DNA of 7,083 nt from Alphaproteobacteria bacterium (lineage in GTDB: Bacteria > Pseudomonadota > Alphaproteobacteria > Rhizobiales > Rhizobiaceae): NCBI GenBank assembly GCA_030428345.1, contig JAUIBM010000142.1:1-7083 (forward strand), read 5' to 3'. Positions within the stretch are counted from its first letter, which is position 1, and every line of letters begins with the position of its first letter. This document shows, one piece after another, positions 1 through 6,106 of this stretch. The notes below the pieces were generated by a model. The model saw only the letters and a program-made list of their open reading frames with translations, did not search any database and had not been told where the DNA came from. Made by a program: the position numbers and the translations under genes.

Positions 1-1
1 G

Positions 2-421
2 GTGGCGATCGAGGCCTCCCTCGACCAGCCCGATCTGCCGGACAGCGCGCCGGAGGGGCGGAGCGACTATTCGGGCGTGAAGCACGACACGGTGGTCTAC
101 CGGATATCGGGAGCGTTTTTCTTCGGCGCCGCCGCGACGGTGGGCGCGGTGCTCGACCGCATCGCCGACCGGCATCGAAAATTCATCCTCGACTGCTCCT
201 CGGTGCCATTGCTCGATTCGACCGCGGCCAATGTGCTGGAGGGGACGGTGCGCAAGGCCGAGCGCAGCGGCGTGCGCGTCGCCATTGCCGGTGCGTCGCC
301 GCAGGCGAAGCGGGTGCTGAATGCGCTGGGGCTGGTGAGCCCGCGCGTGCTCTTCACCGAAAGCGTCGCGGAGGCCGTCAAGGCGCTTGATGCCGGGGAA
401 GGCGCAAACCTTCCGGGTTGA
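2..421 (+). CDS. SulP-family anion transporter, C-terminal STAS domain (5'-partial)
   Basis: The reading frame is open to the left edge, so this is the tail of a longer gene and the GTG at its first full codon is probably internal. The visible 139 residues form a STAS domain (about residues 27-132). It begins with VVYRISGAFFFGAA, typical of the SulP (sulfate permease) C-terminus, then has FILDCSSVPLLDSTA at about 61-75, the conserved strand-loop-helix with the D-S-T that corresponds to the phosphorylated serine of anti-sigma antagonists, then helices with RVLNALGL. In SulP proteins this domain is cytoplasmic, follows about 10-14 membrane spans, and modulates transport of sulfate, bicarbonate or other anions. 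The membrane part lies outside the window, so the substrate cannot be judged. A stand-alone STAS protein is possible but less likely, because the FFFGAA signature is characteristic of SulP. The TGA stop is at 419-421. No obvious terminator follows. Confidence 0.85.
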   Translation: MAIEASLDQPDLPDSAPEGRSDYSGVKHDTVVYRISGAFFFGAAATVGAVLDRIADRHRKFILDCSSVPLLDSTAANVLEGTVRKAERSGVRVAIAGASPQAKRVLNALGLVSPRVLFTESVAEAVKALDAGEGANLPG

Positions 422-524
422 AGCCGCGGCCCATCTGCGCTGAAGATGATCGCTGGCCTCGCCGCGCCGCTTGTGCGACTGGTTGGCGACAGGCAGATTG
501 CGCAACATGACGGTCGGCGACGCG

Positions 525-1352
525 ATGAAACGGATTGTGCTTCTTGTGGCGTTGGCGGCCTGCCTGGCGGGGCCGGCGGCGGCGCAAAAGGGTCCGCTCC
601 CGGTGCCGACGCCGCGCCCCGACGACGGACCGCAATCCGCCGCGCCCGCCCCCCCGGCGAGCGAGCGCCCGGCCGCCGCCCCGTCAACGGCCGAAGAGGG
701 CGAGGCGGACGGCAAGAAGCCCGAGGAAGCCTCCGCCCAGCCCTCCGAACCTGTGGTCCGCCGGATGTCCTGCTCGGCGCTGCTGGAAGGGCGGGTGAGC
801 GGCAAGGTGGTCGAACCGATCCGCGAGGGCCAATGCGGCGAGGACTCGCCCCTGCGCCTGTCCGCGCTCGGTCCGGTCCGGCTGCTGCACGAGGCGGTGA
901 CGAATTGCGCGATGGCCGAGGCGCTGGCGCAATTCGCCCTCAAGGCGGACGAACTGGCCAGGAAGGACCTCGGCGCCAGCCTCGCCGCCATCGATGCCGG
1001 TCCCGGCTACCAATGCCGCCGCCGCAACCGCGCAGCGACGGGCAAGATGTCCGAGCACGCCTTCGCCGATGCGCTCGACGTGGTGTCGTTTCACCTCTCC
1101 GATGGCCGCAGGATCGCTGTCGACGCCGATTGGCCGCATCTGAAGGCCGCGCCGGCCGAGGGTGAGAAGCCGGCCCCGCCGGCCGAACGGGCCGACACGC
1201 CTCAGGCGCGCTATCTGACCGGCCTGCACGCCATCGCCTGCAAGCAGTTCACCACAGTGTTGGGGCCGGACGCCAATCCCGCCCACCGCTCGCATTTTCA
1301 TTTCGACCTGGGCTGCCACGGCCGAAACTGCACCTATCTCATCTGCGAATGA
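525..1352 (+). CDS. Exported extensin-like family protein (Extensin-like_C)
   Basis: A 275-residue exported protein. Residues 1-21 form a signal peptide (MKRIVLLVALAACLAGPAAA, probable cleavage before Gln21). Residues 22-77 are a low-complexity Pro/Ala/Glu linker, and about 80-275 match the bacterial Extensin-like C-terminal domain, named for plant similarity but with no proven role. The mature part has eight cysteines (83, 104, 128, 164, 239, 264, 269, 274), an even number that suits periplasmic disulfides. SEHAFADALD (176-185) follows the SxHxxGxAxD zinc pattern of M15/LAS D-Ala-D-Ala peptidases, and HRSHFHFD (254-261) sits where the last His ligand would be. A peptidoglycan- or envelope-related metal site is therefore plausible, but this is inference. 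The start is uncertain: ATG 525 gives the cleanest signal peptide, ATG 507 has a slightly better AGG-containing upstream stretch, and TTG 471 is the longest. It converges with the minus-strand gene 18 bases downstream. Confidence 0.9.
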   Translation: MKRIVLLVALAACLAGPAAAQKGPLPVPTPRPDDGPQSAAPAPPASERPAAAPSTAEEGEADGKKPEEASAQPSEPVVRRMSCSALLEGRVSGKVVEPIREGQCGEDSPLRLSALGPVRLLHEAVTNCAMAEALAQFALKADELARKDLGASLAAIDAGPGYQCRRRNRAATGKMSEHAFADALDVVSFHLSDGRRIAVDADWPHLKAAPAEGEKPAPPAERADTPQARYLTGLHAIACKQFTTVLGPDANPAHRSHFHFDLGCHGRNCTYLICE

Positions 1353-1370
1353 GCGCCTCTCGCGCAAGGC

Positions 1371-2201
1371 TCACGGCTCGCTCGGCGCATCGCTGGAGGC
1401 GCTGCGGCTGCGCAGGGGGTCGATCTGCGAGATTTCCTTGCTCCATATGAGCTTGCGGTAGTCGAAGCCCGCCGCCAGCGTGGGCTTGACGATCTCGAAA
1501 TAGGGCGAAAGGTCGAAATCGCGCGGCGCATAGAGCGAATAGTGGCGGATATGCAGGATTTCGGCGCGCGAATAGCGCGATTTGGCCCGCGTTCCCCCCG
1601 GCGCACGGCTCACCTCCGGAAGGATCGGGTAGCGCACCGAGGCGAAGGCCTGCGCGATCAGCGCCGAGCAGATCGCCCGCGTCGGATCGCCCGAACCGAG
1701 CGCGATCATGCGGCGGCGAAAGCGCGACGGCACGGGAATCGGGAAGAAATAGCGCAGCAGGTCGAAGATGTTGCGCAGGTCGTATTTGGTGCCGAGCTTG
1801 CCGACCATGAAGTCGACGAGGCGTTTGCGGTCCTCGTCGGTCAGGCCGACCGGGCGGCAGATGCGGGTGTTGAAGCTGGAATAGCGCGAGAGCGGGGTGG
1901 CGACGCAGCCCTCGCCCAGATTGGATTCGATCAGGCGCGGCCGCTCCGATCCGTCCGCCGGCCGCGGCAGGACATGGCCGACATAAAGGGCCGCATGGCT
2001 CCAGGTCGAATTGGTCAGATATTTGATCGTCGAGGAAACCAGCTGGTTGCCCTCGACCAGCAGCACGTCGCCCGGTTTCAGCGTCGCCCACAAGGTGTCG
2101 TAGTCCGATGGCGTGTAGGGCTCATAGCCTGAAATCTGGCTGGACAGCACCGCCGCCATCCAGTGACCGAGCCGGTCCAGCCAATCGTCGATGCGGCTCA
2201 T
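1371..2201 (-). CDS. YiiX/YebB-like permuted NlpC/P60 (DUF830) cysteine hydrolase
   Basis: 276 residues reading leftwards from ATG 2201 to TGA 1371. The core runs from about residue 41 to 200. LKPGDVLLVEG (41-51) is the usual opening strand of YiiX-like enzymes. WSHAALYVG carries His69, LIESNLGEG carries Glu92, and AICSALIAQAF carries Cys178. This His-before-Cys order is that of the circularly permuted papain/NlpC-P60 fold, whose members are amidases or thioesterases of peptidoglycan or lipid-linked substrates. The substrate here is unknown. I see no classical signal peptide. The N-terminal stretch DWLDRLGHWMAAVLS is amphipathic or weakly hydrophobic, and the C-terminal 75 residues are an extension beyond the catalytic core. 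The start is well supported: AGGGAGG lies 9 bases upstream of ATG, and a promoter-like pair is at 2229-2258. The frame stays open much further upstream, but that part reads as Arg/Gln-rich noise across the next gene. Confidence 0.88.
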   Translation of the reverse strand: MSRIDDWLDRLGHWMAAVLSSQISGYEPYTPSDYDTLWATLKPGDVLLVEGNQLVSSTIKYLTNSTWSHAALYVGHVLPRPADGSERPRLIESNLGEGCVATPLSRYSSFNTRICRPVGLTDEDRKRLVDFMVGKLGTKYDLRNIFDLLRYFFPIPVPSRFRRRMIALGSGDPTRAICSALIAQAFASVRYPILPEVSRAPGGTRAKSRYSRAEILHIRHYSLYAPRDFDLSPYFEIVKPTLAAGFDYRKLIWSKEISQIDPLRSRSASSDAPSEP

Positions 2202-2210
2202 CCGGCCAAC

Positions 2211-2217
2211 CCTCCCT
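2211..2217 (-). promoter_or_regulatory. Ribosome binding site of the YiiX-like gene
   Basis: On the minus strand this reads AGGGAGG, ending 9 bases before ATG 2201. It is a near-ideal Shine-Dalgarno and settles the start against the much longer open frame. Confidence 0.8.
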
Positions 2218-2228
2218 ATTGCGGGGGA

Positions 2229-2258
2229 ATTCTTCGCGGAAAGCCGGCGGGGCGTCAA
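2229..2258 (-). promoter_or_regulatory. Putative sigma-70-type promoter for the YiiX-like gene
   Basis: On the minus strand, TTGACG (2258-2253) and AAGAAT (2234-2229) are 18 bases apart. The first matches 5/6 and the second 4/6 of the vegetative consensus. A start near 2222 would give a leader of about 20 bases with the Shine-Dalgarno correctly placed. This is a pattern match only. Confidence 0.55.
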
Positions 2259-2399
2259 TCGAACAGCCGCGCCGCATCGACGCAGGCTCGCGCGTGGGTC
2301 GTTGTCGTCGAGTTGCCGCATTTGCCGGCAAGAAAAAACCGGCCGCGCCGTGGGGGCAGGGCCGCGCCTTCTGCGCGCGATTGATCGGGGGCGCCGGAA

Positions 2400-3119
2400 T
2401 TGAGCGATGCAGCCGCGCCTGCCATGGACGAAAGGCGGCCGGACGGCGCTCATCGGGGCGAGCTGGCCGGCCGCGTGGCGCTGTGGGCGCTGCTCGGCTC
2501 CCTGCTGGTGCACCTCATGCTGTTCGTCGCCGCCATCTTCCTGCATCCCTCGCGCCGCCTGCCGCGCCCGCCCGAACAGCTGGTGACGGTCGAGATCATC
2601 GCCGCGCCGCAGCCGCAGCAACCCGCCTTGCCAGCGCTTGCCGAGCCGGCCCCGCCGCAGCCGCTCGCCCTGCCCGATACGCCGCCCGTCATTGCGCCGG
2701 AAGCGCCGCCGCGGACGCAGGGCATGGTGCAGGCGAGCCGGACCTATTCCGCCAAGCTCCTGGCCGATCCGCGCAACCGGGCGGCGGCGCGCGCGCTGCC
2801 GCAACTGGCGGTCGACGAGCGGCTCGTGCAGCTGTGCAATATCGAGGCGATGGAGCAGGTGCGCCTCGCCAATCTGGGTCATGTGCCCGAGGCGGTGGTG
2901 GCCTATGCCATGGCCGATCTCAAATTCGGCGGGCGCACGCTGGAAGCCGATGGCGGCGCGTTTCGCAGCGGCCGGCACTGGTACAATCTGAAATACAAAT
3001 GCTCCGCCGCCGCCGATTACCGCGATGTCGTCTCCTTCGCCTATGAGGTGGGCGAGGAAATCCCCGAATCGCAATGGGCGAGCCATAATCTGGCGCTCGA
3101 CATCGGCTCGCTCGACTGA
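2400..3119 (+). CDS. Membrane-anchored DUF930-domain protein with TonB-like architecture
   Basis: 239 residues if TTG 2400 is the start. Order of parts: a short cytoplasmic N-terminus, one membrane helix at about 25-48 (VALWALLGSLLVHLMLFVAA), a Pro/Ala-rich linker at about 53-107 that begins with a TonB-like VTVEII segment, then a compact C-terminal domain from about 108 that I recognise as DUF930, found mainly in Hyphomicrobiales. Visible hallmarks are LCNIEAMEQV, MADLKFGGRTLEADGGAFRS and HWYNLKYKC. Cys146 and Cys201 could form a disulfide if the domain is periplasmic, as the single N-in anchor predicts. The layout imitates TonB/TolA (anchor, proline spacer, globular end), but the end domain is not a TonB C-terminal domain, so a role spanning the periplasm is inference. 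The start is doubtful: no good Shine-Dalgarno precedes TTG 2400, and ATG 2424 is an alternative. It is divergent from the YiiX-like gene and just upstream of the mbfA promoter. Confidence 0.85.
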   Translation: MSDAAAPAMDERRPDGAHRGELAGRVALWALLGSLLVHLMLFVAAIFLHPSRRLPRPPEQLVTVEIIAAPQPQQPALPALAEPAPPQPLALPDTPPVIAPEAPPRTQGMVQASRTYSAKLLADPRNRAAARALPQLAVDERLVQLCNIEAMEQVRLANLGHVPEAVVAYAMADLKFGGRTLEADGGAFRSGRHWYNLKYKCSAAADYRDVVSFAYEVGEEIPESQWASHNLALDIGSLD

Positions 3120-3149
3120 CCGCAGGCGCCGCCGCCGCGCACAGCGCCA

Positions 3150-3178
3150 TTGACCGCCTGTGCGGCATTTCCTAGATT
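3150..3178 (+). promoter_or_regulatory. Probable sigma-70 promoter of mbfA
   Basis: TTGACC (3150-3155) and TAGATT (3173-3178) are separated by exactly 17 bases and match 5/6 and 4/6 of the vegetative consensus. Transcription would begin near 3185, giving a leader of about 25 bases. The promoter lies within 31 bases of the preceding stop codon, so mbfA can be expressed independently. It overlaps the ICE-like operator. Confidence 0.72.
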
Positions 3179-3192
3179 AGAATCATTCCAGA
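3176..3192 (+). promoter_or_regulatory. ICE-like operator (iron control element, Irr target) at mbfA
   Basis: ATTAGAA-TCA-TTCCAGA is an imperfect dyad matching the rhizobial iron control element (TTTAGAA-N3-TTCTAAA) at 11 of 14 half-site positions, with the GAA-N3-TTC core intact. It covers the last bases of the -10 element and the predicted start site. This is the position expected for repression. In known Hyphomicrobiales, Irr represses mbfA through such a site when iron is scarce. Recognition is by motif and context only. Confidence 0.7.
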
Positions 3193-3209
3193 AATCTTGG
3201 ATCAAAATC

Positions 3210-4193
3210 ATGCTCGCGCAGTTCCTGACCCCGCACAAACGCGACTTCTCCAGCCTGTCGCAGCAGGAAATCCTGGCGCTGGCGATCTCCTCGGAAGAGG
3301 ACGACGGGCGCATCTACCGCTCCTATGCGGACTGGCTGCGGCACGACTTTCCCGATTCCGCCGCCATGTTCGACGAAATGGCGAGCGAGGAGGACGAGCA
3401 CCGGCGCTGGCTGATCGACCTGCACCGCGAGAAATTCGGCGAGCGCATCCCGCTGATCCGCCGCGAGCATGTGCGCGGCTTCTACGACCGCAAGCCGGAC
3501 TGGCTGGTCAAGCCCAAGGGCGTCGACGCGGTGCGCCGGCAGGCGGCCGAAATGGAGCAGCAGGCGTGCCGGTTCTACGCCGAGGCGGCGCGCCGCGCCG
3601 AGGACGCCTCGATCCGCAAATTGCTGGGCGACCTGGCCCGCGCCGAGGCCGGACATATCGGCACGGCGATGCATTCCGAACAGGCCAATGTGCCGGCCAC
3701 GGTGAAGGAAGCCGAGGCGCAGGCCGAGCGCAAGCAGTTCGTGCTGACCTATGTGCAGCCCGGTCTCGCAGGCCTGATGGACGGCTCGGTCTCCACGCTC
3801 GCGCCGATCTTCGCCACCGCCTTCGCCACGCAGGACACCTGGACGACCTTTCTCGTCGGCCTCGCCGCCTCGCTGGGCGCGGGCATCTCGATGGGCTTCA
3901 CCGAGGCGGCGCATGACGACGGGGTGATTTCCGGGCGCGGCTCGCCGCTGCATCGCGGCCTTGCCTCGGGCATCATGACCGCCATTGGCGGCCTCGGCCA
4001 TGCCCTGCCCTATCTGATCCCCGATTTCTGGACCGCGACCGCCCTCGCCTTCATCGTGGTGTTCGTCGAATTGTGGGCGATCGCCTTCATCCAGAACCAT
4101 TACATGGAAACTCCGTGGGGCAAGGCGATCTTCCAGGTCGTGCTTGGCGGCGCGCTGGTCTTCGCGGTCGGCGTGCTGATCGGCGGCGGCTGA
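3210..4193 (+). CDS. mbfA: MbfA-type membrane-bound ferritin / VIT-like iron exporter
   Basis: 327 residues, the usual size of MbfA. Residues about 15-160 are a ferritin-like diiron domain: the likely ligands are Glu29/30, Glu61 and His64 (EDEH), Glu114/116, and Glu146 with His149 (two ExxH motifs). Residues about 178-327 are a membrane domain of the vacuolar iron transporter (VIT1/CCC1) type, starting GLAGLMDGSVSTLAPIFATAF and including several membrane spans, among them ALAFIVVFVELWAIAFI. In Bradyrhizobium and Agrobacterium, MbfA sits in the inner membrane and exports iron, protecting against iron and peroxide stress. The frame is open to TTG 3150, but that TTG belongs to the -35 box. ATG 3210 is the natural start, although its Shine-Dalgarno (GGA at 3199-3201) is weak. 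The overlapping promoter and ICE-like operator imply iron control by Irr. It converges with the EamA gene 16 bases downstream. Confidence 0.93.
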   Translation: MLAQFLTPHKRDFSSLSQQEILALAISSEEDDGRIYRSYADWLRHDFPDSAAMFDEMASEEDEHRRWLIDLHREKFGERIPLIRREHVRGFYDRKPDWLVKPKGVDAVRRQAAEMEQQACRFYAEAARRAEDASIRKLLGDLARAEAGHIGTAMHSEQANVPATVKEAEAQAERKQFVLTYVQPGLAGLMDGSVSTLAPIFATAFATQDTWTTFLVGLAASLGAGISMGFTEAAHDDGVISGRGSPLHRGLASGIMTAIGGLGHALPYLIPDFWTATALAFIVVFVELWAIAFIQNHYMETPWGKAIFQVVLGGALVFAVGVLIGGG

Positions 4194-4213
4194 TCAACGG
4201 ATCGCCAGATCAG
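4190..4213. repeat. Small inverted repeat spanning both convergent stop codons
   Basis: CTGATC (4190-4195) and GATCAG (4208-4213) are perfect inverted copies around a 12-base loop. Each contains the TGA stop of one gene (mbfA on plus, EamA permease on minus). There is no U-run on either side, so it is at best a weak bidirectional stem; it may be chance. Confidence 0.35.
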
Positions 4214-5148
4214 GCGCGGGCGCGGCGCGGCCTCCAATTGACCAGGAAGATGCCCGCGCCGATCAGCGCCAGGGCGGCGGCAATGTTGGCGCTCAGCTTC
4301 TCGCCGATGATCAGCCAGCCGAACATGACGCCGAACACCGGCGCCAGGAAGGCGAAGCTGGAAATGTCGGAGGCCGGGTAGATCTTCAGGATGCTCAGCC
4401 AGACCAGAAAGCCGAGCGAGGCGACGATCACCGACTGGAAGGCCAGAATGCCCCACAGCGCCGGCGTCATCTCGCGCCACAGCGGCCCGAAGGCCGGCGC
4501 GATCGCCAGCAGGATCACCGCCGAGACGACCAGCTGATACAGCAATTGCATCTGCGGGGCTGCGCGCGAGAAATTCGTCACCCGGGTCGCCAGCGCGATC
4601 GCCGCCCAGAACAGCGCCGCCAGCAGCGCCATCAGATCGCCCAGCAGCGCGTTGTCGCTGACCGGATGGGCGTTGTGCGCCAGCGCGACCGCGACGCCGA
4701 CGACCGCCAGCACCAGGCCGGCGGCGCGTTGCCTTGTCATCGTCTCGCCGGGAATCATGAAATGCGCGAACACCGTCACCCAGACCGGCATGGTGTAGAA
4801 CAGCACCGAGGCGCGGGCGACGGAGGTGTAGTCCAGCGCCTGGAACAGCAGCACGAACTCGCCGGCGAACAGCGCACCGCACACGATGCCCGGCGCGATG
4901 GTGCCCTTGACGATGGTGAGCGGCTGGCGGCGCAGAAAGGCCCAGACAAGCAGCGGCGCGATGGCGAAAAGCGAGCGCATCCCGGCCTGGAAGGTCGGGC
5001 TCATGCCGGCATTGACCAGCTTGACCAGCACCTGGTTGAGACCGAGCAGGGCGGAAAACACCACCAGCGCGCTCGCGCCGAAGACGTCTATCCTGTCCTT
5101 GCGGGCAGGCGCAGTGCGGGCAAGACCCGGCTCAATCGGCATGTCCAT
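4210..5148 (-). CDS. EamA/DMT-family permease
   Basis: 312 residues read leftwards from ATG 5148 (a second ATG at 5142 is also possible). The protein is very hydrophobic, with about ten predicted membrane spans in two similar halves of five, as in EamA (DUF6) drug/metabolite transporters. Typical landmarks are ALLGLNQVLVKL near the N-terminus, the end of half one (AAGLVLAVVGVAVAL, about 142-156), and the second-half ending DISSFAFLAPVFGVMFGWLIIGEKLSANIAA... to ALALIGAGIFLVNW (about 261-305). Family members export amino acids, metabolites or drugs across the inner membrane; the substrate cannot be read from the sequence. The start lies 4 bases after the TAG of the hydrolase gene, so translation is probably coupled and both genes form one operon. 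Only a weak GGGGC-like Shine-Dalgarno precedes the start. Confidence 0.9.
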   Translation of the reverse strand: MDMPIEPGLARTAPARKDRIDVFGASALVVFSALLGLNQVLVKLVNAGMSPTFQAGMRSLFAIAPLLVWAFLRRQPLTIVKGTIAPGIVCGALFAGEFVLLFQALDYTSVARASVLFYTMPVWVTVFAHFMIPGETMTRQRAAGLVLAVVGVAVALAHNAHPVSDNALLGDLMALLAALFWAAIALATRVTNFSRAAPQMQLLYQLVVSAVILLAIAPAFGPLWREMTPALWGILAFQSVIVASLGFLVWLSILKIYPASDISSFAFLAPVFGVMFGWLIIGEKLSANIAAALALIGAGIFLVNWRPRRARA

Positions 5149-5152
5149 GCCG

Positions 5153-5956
5153 CTATTGCCCCGGCTCGGGCGCGGGCGGTGCCTGGCGCGCCAGGTCGCC
5201 CAGCGCGCGCAGGATGAGCGCGATGTCCTGCGGCCGCGACAGGCGGTGATCGCCATCGGGCACCAGGGTCATCGTCACGTCGTCACGGGCGAGGAGGCTC
5301 GCCAGTTCGACCGCGTGGCGCCACGGCACGTCCGGGTCGAGCCGGCCCTGGATGATGTGCACCGGGCAGCCGGTCGCCAGATCGCCCGACATCACCAGAT
5401 TGGCGCGCCCGTCCTCGAACAGCGCACGGGTGTAGACATCGGGCTCGGATGAATAGGCCGAGGGCTCCTCCAGCCGTCCGGCCGTCTCGATCCGCCGCTT
5501 CTGTTCCGCGTTCAGCTGCGGCCACATCAGCCTTTCGGTGAAATCGGGCGCCGGCGCGATCAGCACCATGGCGGCGAGGCGCGATGGGCCCTGGCGCGCG
5601 GCCAGTTCCTGCGCCATGCGCAGCGCGATCCAGCAGCCCATGGACGAGCCGACGAGGATCTGCGGCCCGGCGGTGAAGCGCTCGAAGACGCAAAGGCTCT
5701 CCTCCAGCCAGCGCGAGATCGTGCCGTCTTCGAACCGCCCGCCCGATTCGCCATGGCCGGAATAATCCAGCCGGCAGCAGGCCAGGCCCTGGCTGGCGCA
5801 CCAGGCGTCGACCGCCTGCGCCTTGCCGCCCATCATGTCGGAACGATAGCCGCCGAGCCACACGACGCCGGGCCCGGCAAGGGCCGCCGGCCGCCGGCGC
5901 ACCGCGATGCCGCGCGCGGACGATCCCGACCCGACCTCGATAAATTCAGGCTGCAA
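5153..5956 (-). CDS. Alpha/beta hydrolase, ABHD10-like serine esterase
   Basis: 267 residues from TTG 5956 to TAG 5153. It has a complete alpha/beta-hydrolase order: VVWLGGYRSDMMGGKA (about 31-46, oxyanion region), CRLDYSGHGESGG (61-73), nucleophile elbow GSSMG with Ser105, acid Asp207 in QGRLDPDVP, and catalytic His237 in DGDHRLS. LGGYRSDM with YSGHGES is typical of ABHD10-type (palmitoyl-protein or acyl-glucuronide esterase) relatives common in alphaproteobacteria; the natural substrate is unknown. It has no signal peptide, so it is cytoplasmic. The start is chosen by the ribosome site: GGAGG is 7 bases before TTG 5956, whereas ATG 5983, which would add nine residues (MLNPCGGVA), has none and the GGAGG would fall inside the gene. 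The EamA permease starts 4 bases downstream, so the two are probably one transcription unit. It is divergent from infC. Confidence 0.88.
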   Translation of the reverse strand: MQPEFIEVGSGSSARGIAVRRRPAALAGPGVVWLGGYRSDMMGGKAQAVDAWCASQGLACCRLDYSGHGESGGRFEDGTISRWLEESLCVFERFTAGPQILVGSSMGCWIALRMAQELAARQGPSRLAAMVLIAPAPDFTERLMWPQLNAEQKRRIETAGRLEEPSAYSSEPDVYTRALFEDGRANLVMSGDLATGCPVHIIQGRLDPDVPWRHAVELASLLARDDVTMTLVPDGDHRLSRPQDIALILRALGDLARQAPPAPEPGQ

Positions 5957-5963
5957 TGCAACG

Positions 5964-5968
5964 CCTCC
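5964..5968 (-). promoter_or_regulatory. Ribosome binding site deciding a TTG start of the hydrolase gene
   Basis: GGAGG on the minus strand, with a 7-base spacer to TTG 5956-5954. It lies downstream of the in-frame ATG 5983, so it supports the TTG start. Confidence 0.65.
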
Positions 5969-6039
5969 GCACGGATTTAGCATGATTTCGCGATTGTTTC
6001 ATGGTAATGGAGCCTGTGGCGGGCAGCGGATTTGCCGTT

Positions 6040-6068
6040 TTGGACACGCTCCGCGCGGCCATGATGTT
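6040..6068 (+). promoter_or_regulatory. Weak candidate promoter for infC
   Basis: TTGGAC (6040-6045) is followed after 17 bases by GATGTT (6063-6068). The -35 is good (5/6), but the -10 matches only 3/6. It is the best pair I see between the hydrolase and infC, but the -10 is poor. Confidence 0.3.
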
Positions 6069-6091
6069 TAAAGCCCCGAACCGGAATAGCA

Positions 6092-6097
6092 AGGGAG
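6092..6097 (+). promoter_or_regulatory. Ribosome binding site of infC
   Basis: AGGGAG, 9 bases before the ATT start at 6107. It supports the unusual start codon, since no ATG, GTG or TTG is correctly spaced behind it. Confidence 0.75.
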
Positions 6098-6106
6098 ACC
6101 ACGACC

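Noticed and set aside
446..1165. 239-codon plus-strand frame overlapping the extensin-like gene
   Set aside because: It is Arg/Gly/Pro-rich with no domain; the overlapping frame has a signal peptide, conserved cysteines and a recognised family.
2321..2345. TTGCCGGCAA palindrome and GCCGG/CCGGC stem with an A-run upstream of the DUF930 gene as a terminator or operator
   Set aside because: The A-run lies inside the loop and the stem is only 5 bp; it matches no operator I know, so it may be chance in GC-rich DNA.
2202..3086. Very long N-terminal extension of the YiiX-like frame on the minus strand (total 571 codons)
   Set aside because: The extension is Arg/Gln/Gly-rich without domain signal, runs antisense through the DUF930 gene, and a perfect Shine-Dalgarno plus promoter mark ATG 2201.
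3183..4100. 305-codon open frame antisense to mbfA
   Set aside because: It reads as His/Arg/Gly-rich shadow translation expected opposite a high-GC gene; the plus strand has a clear ferritin-VIT protein.
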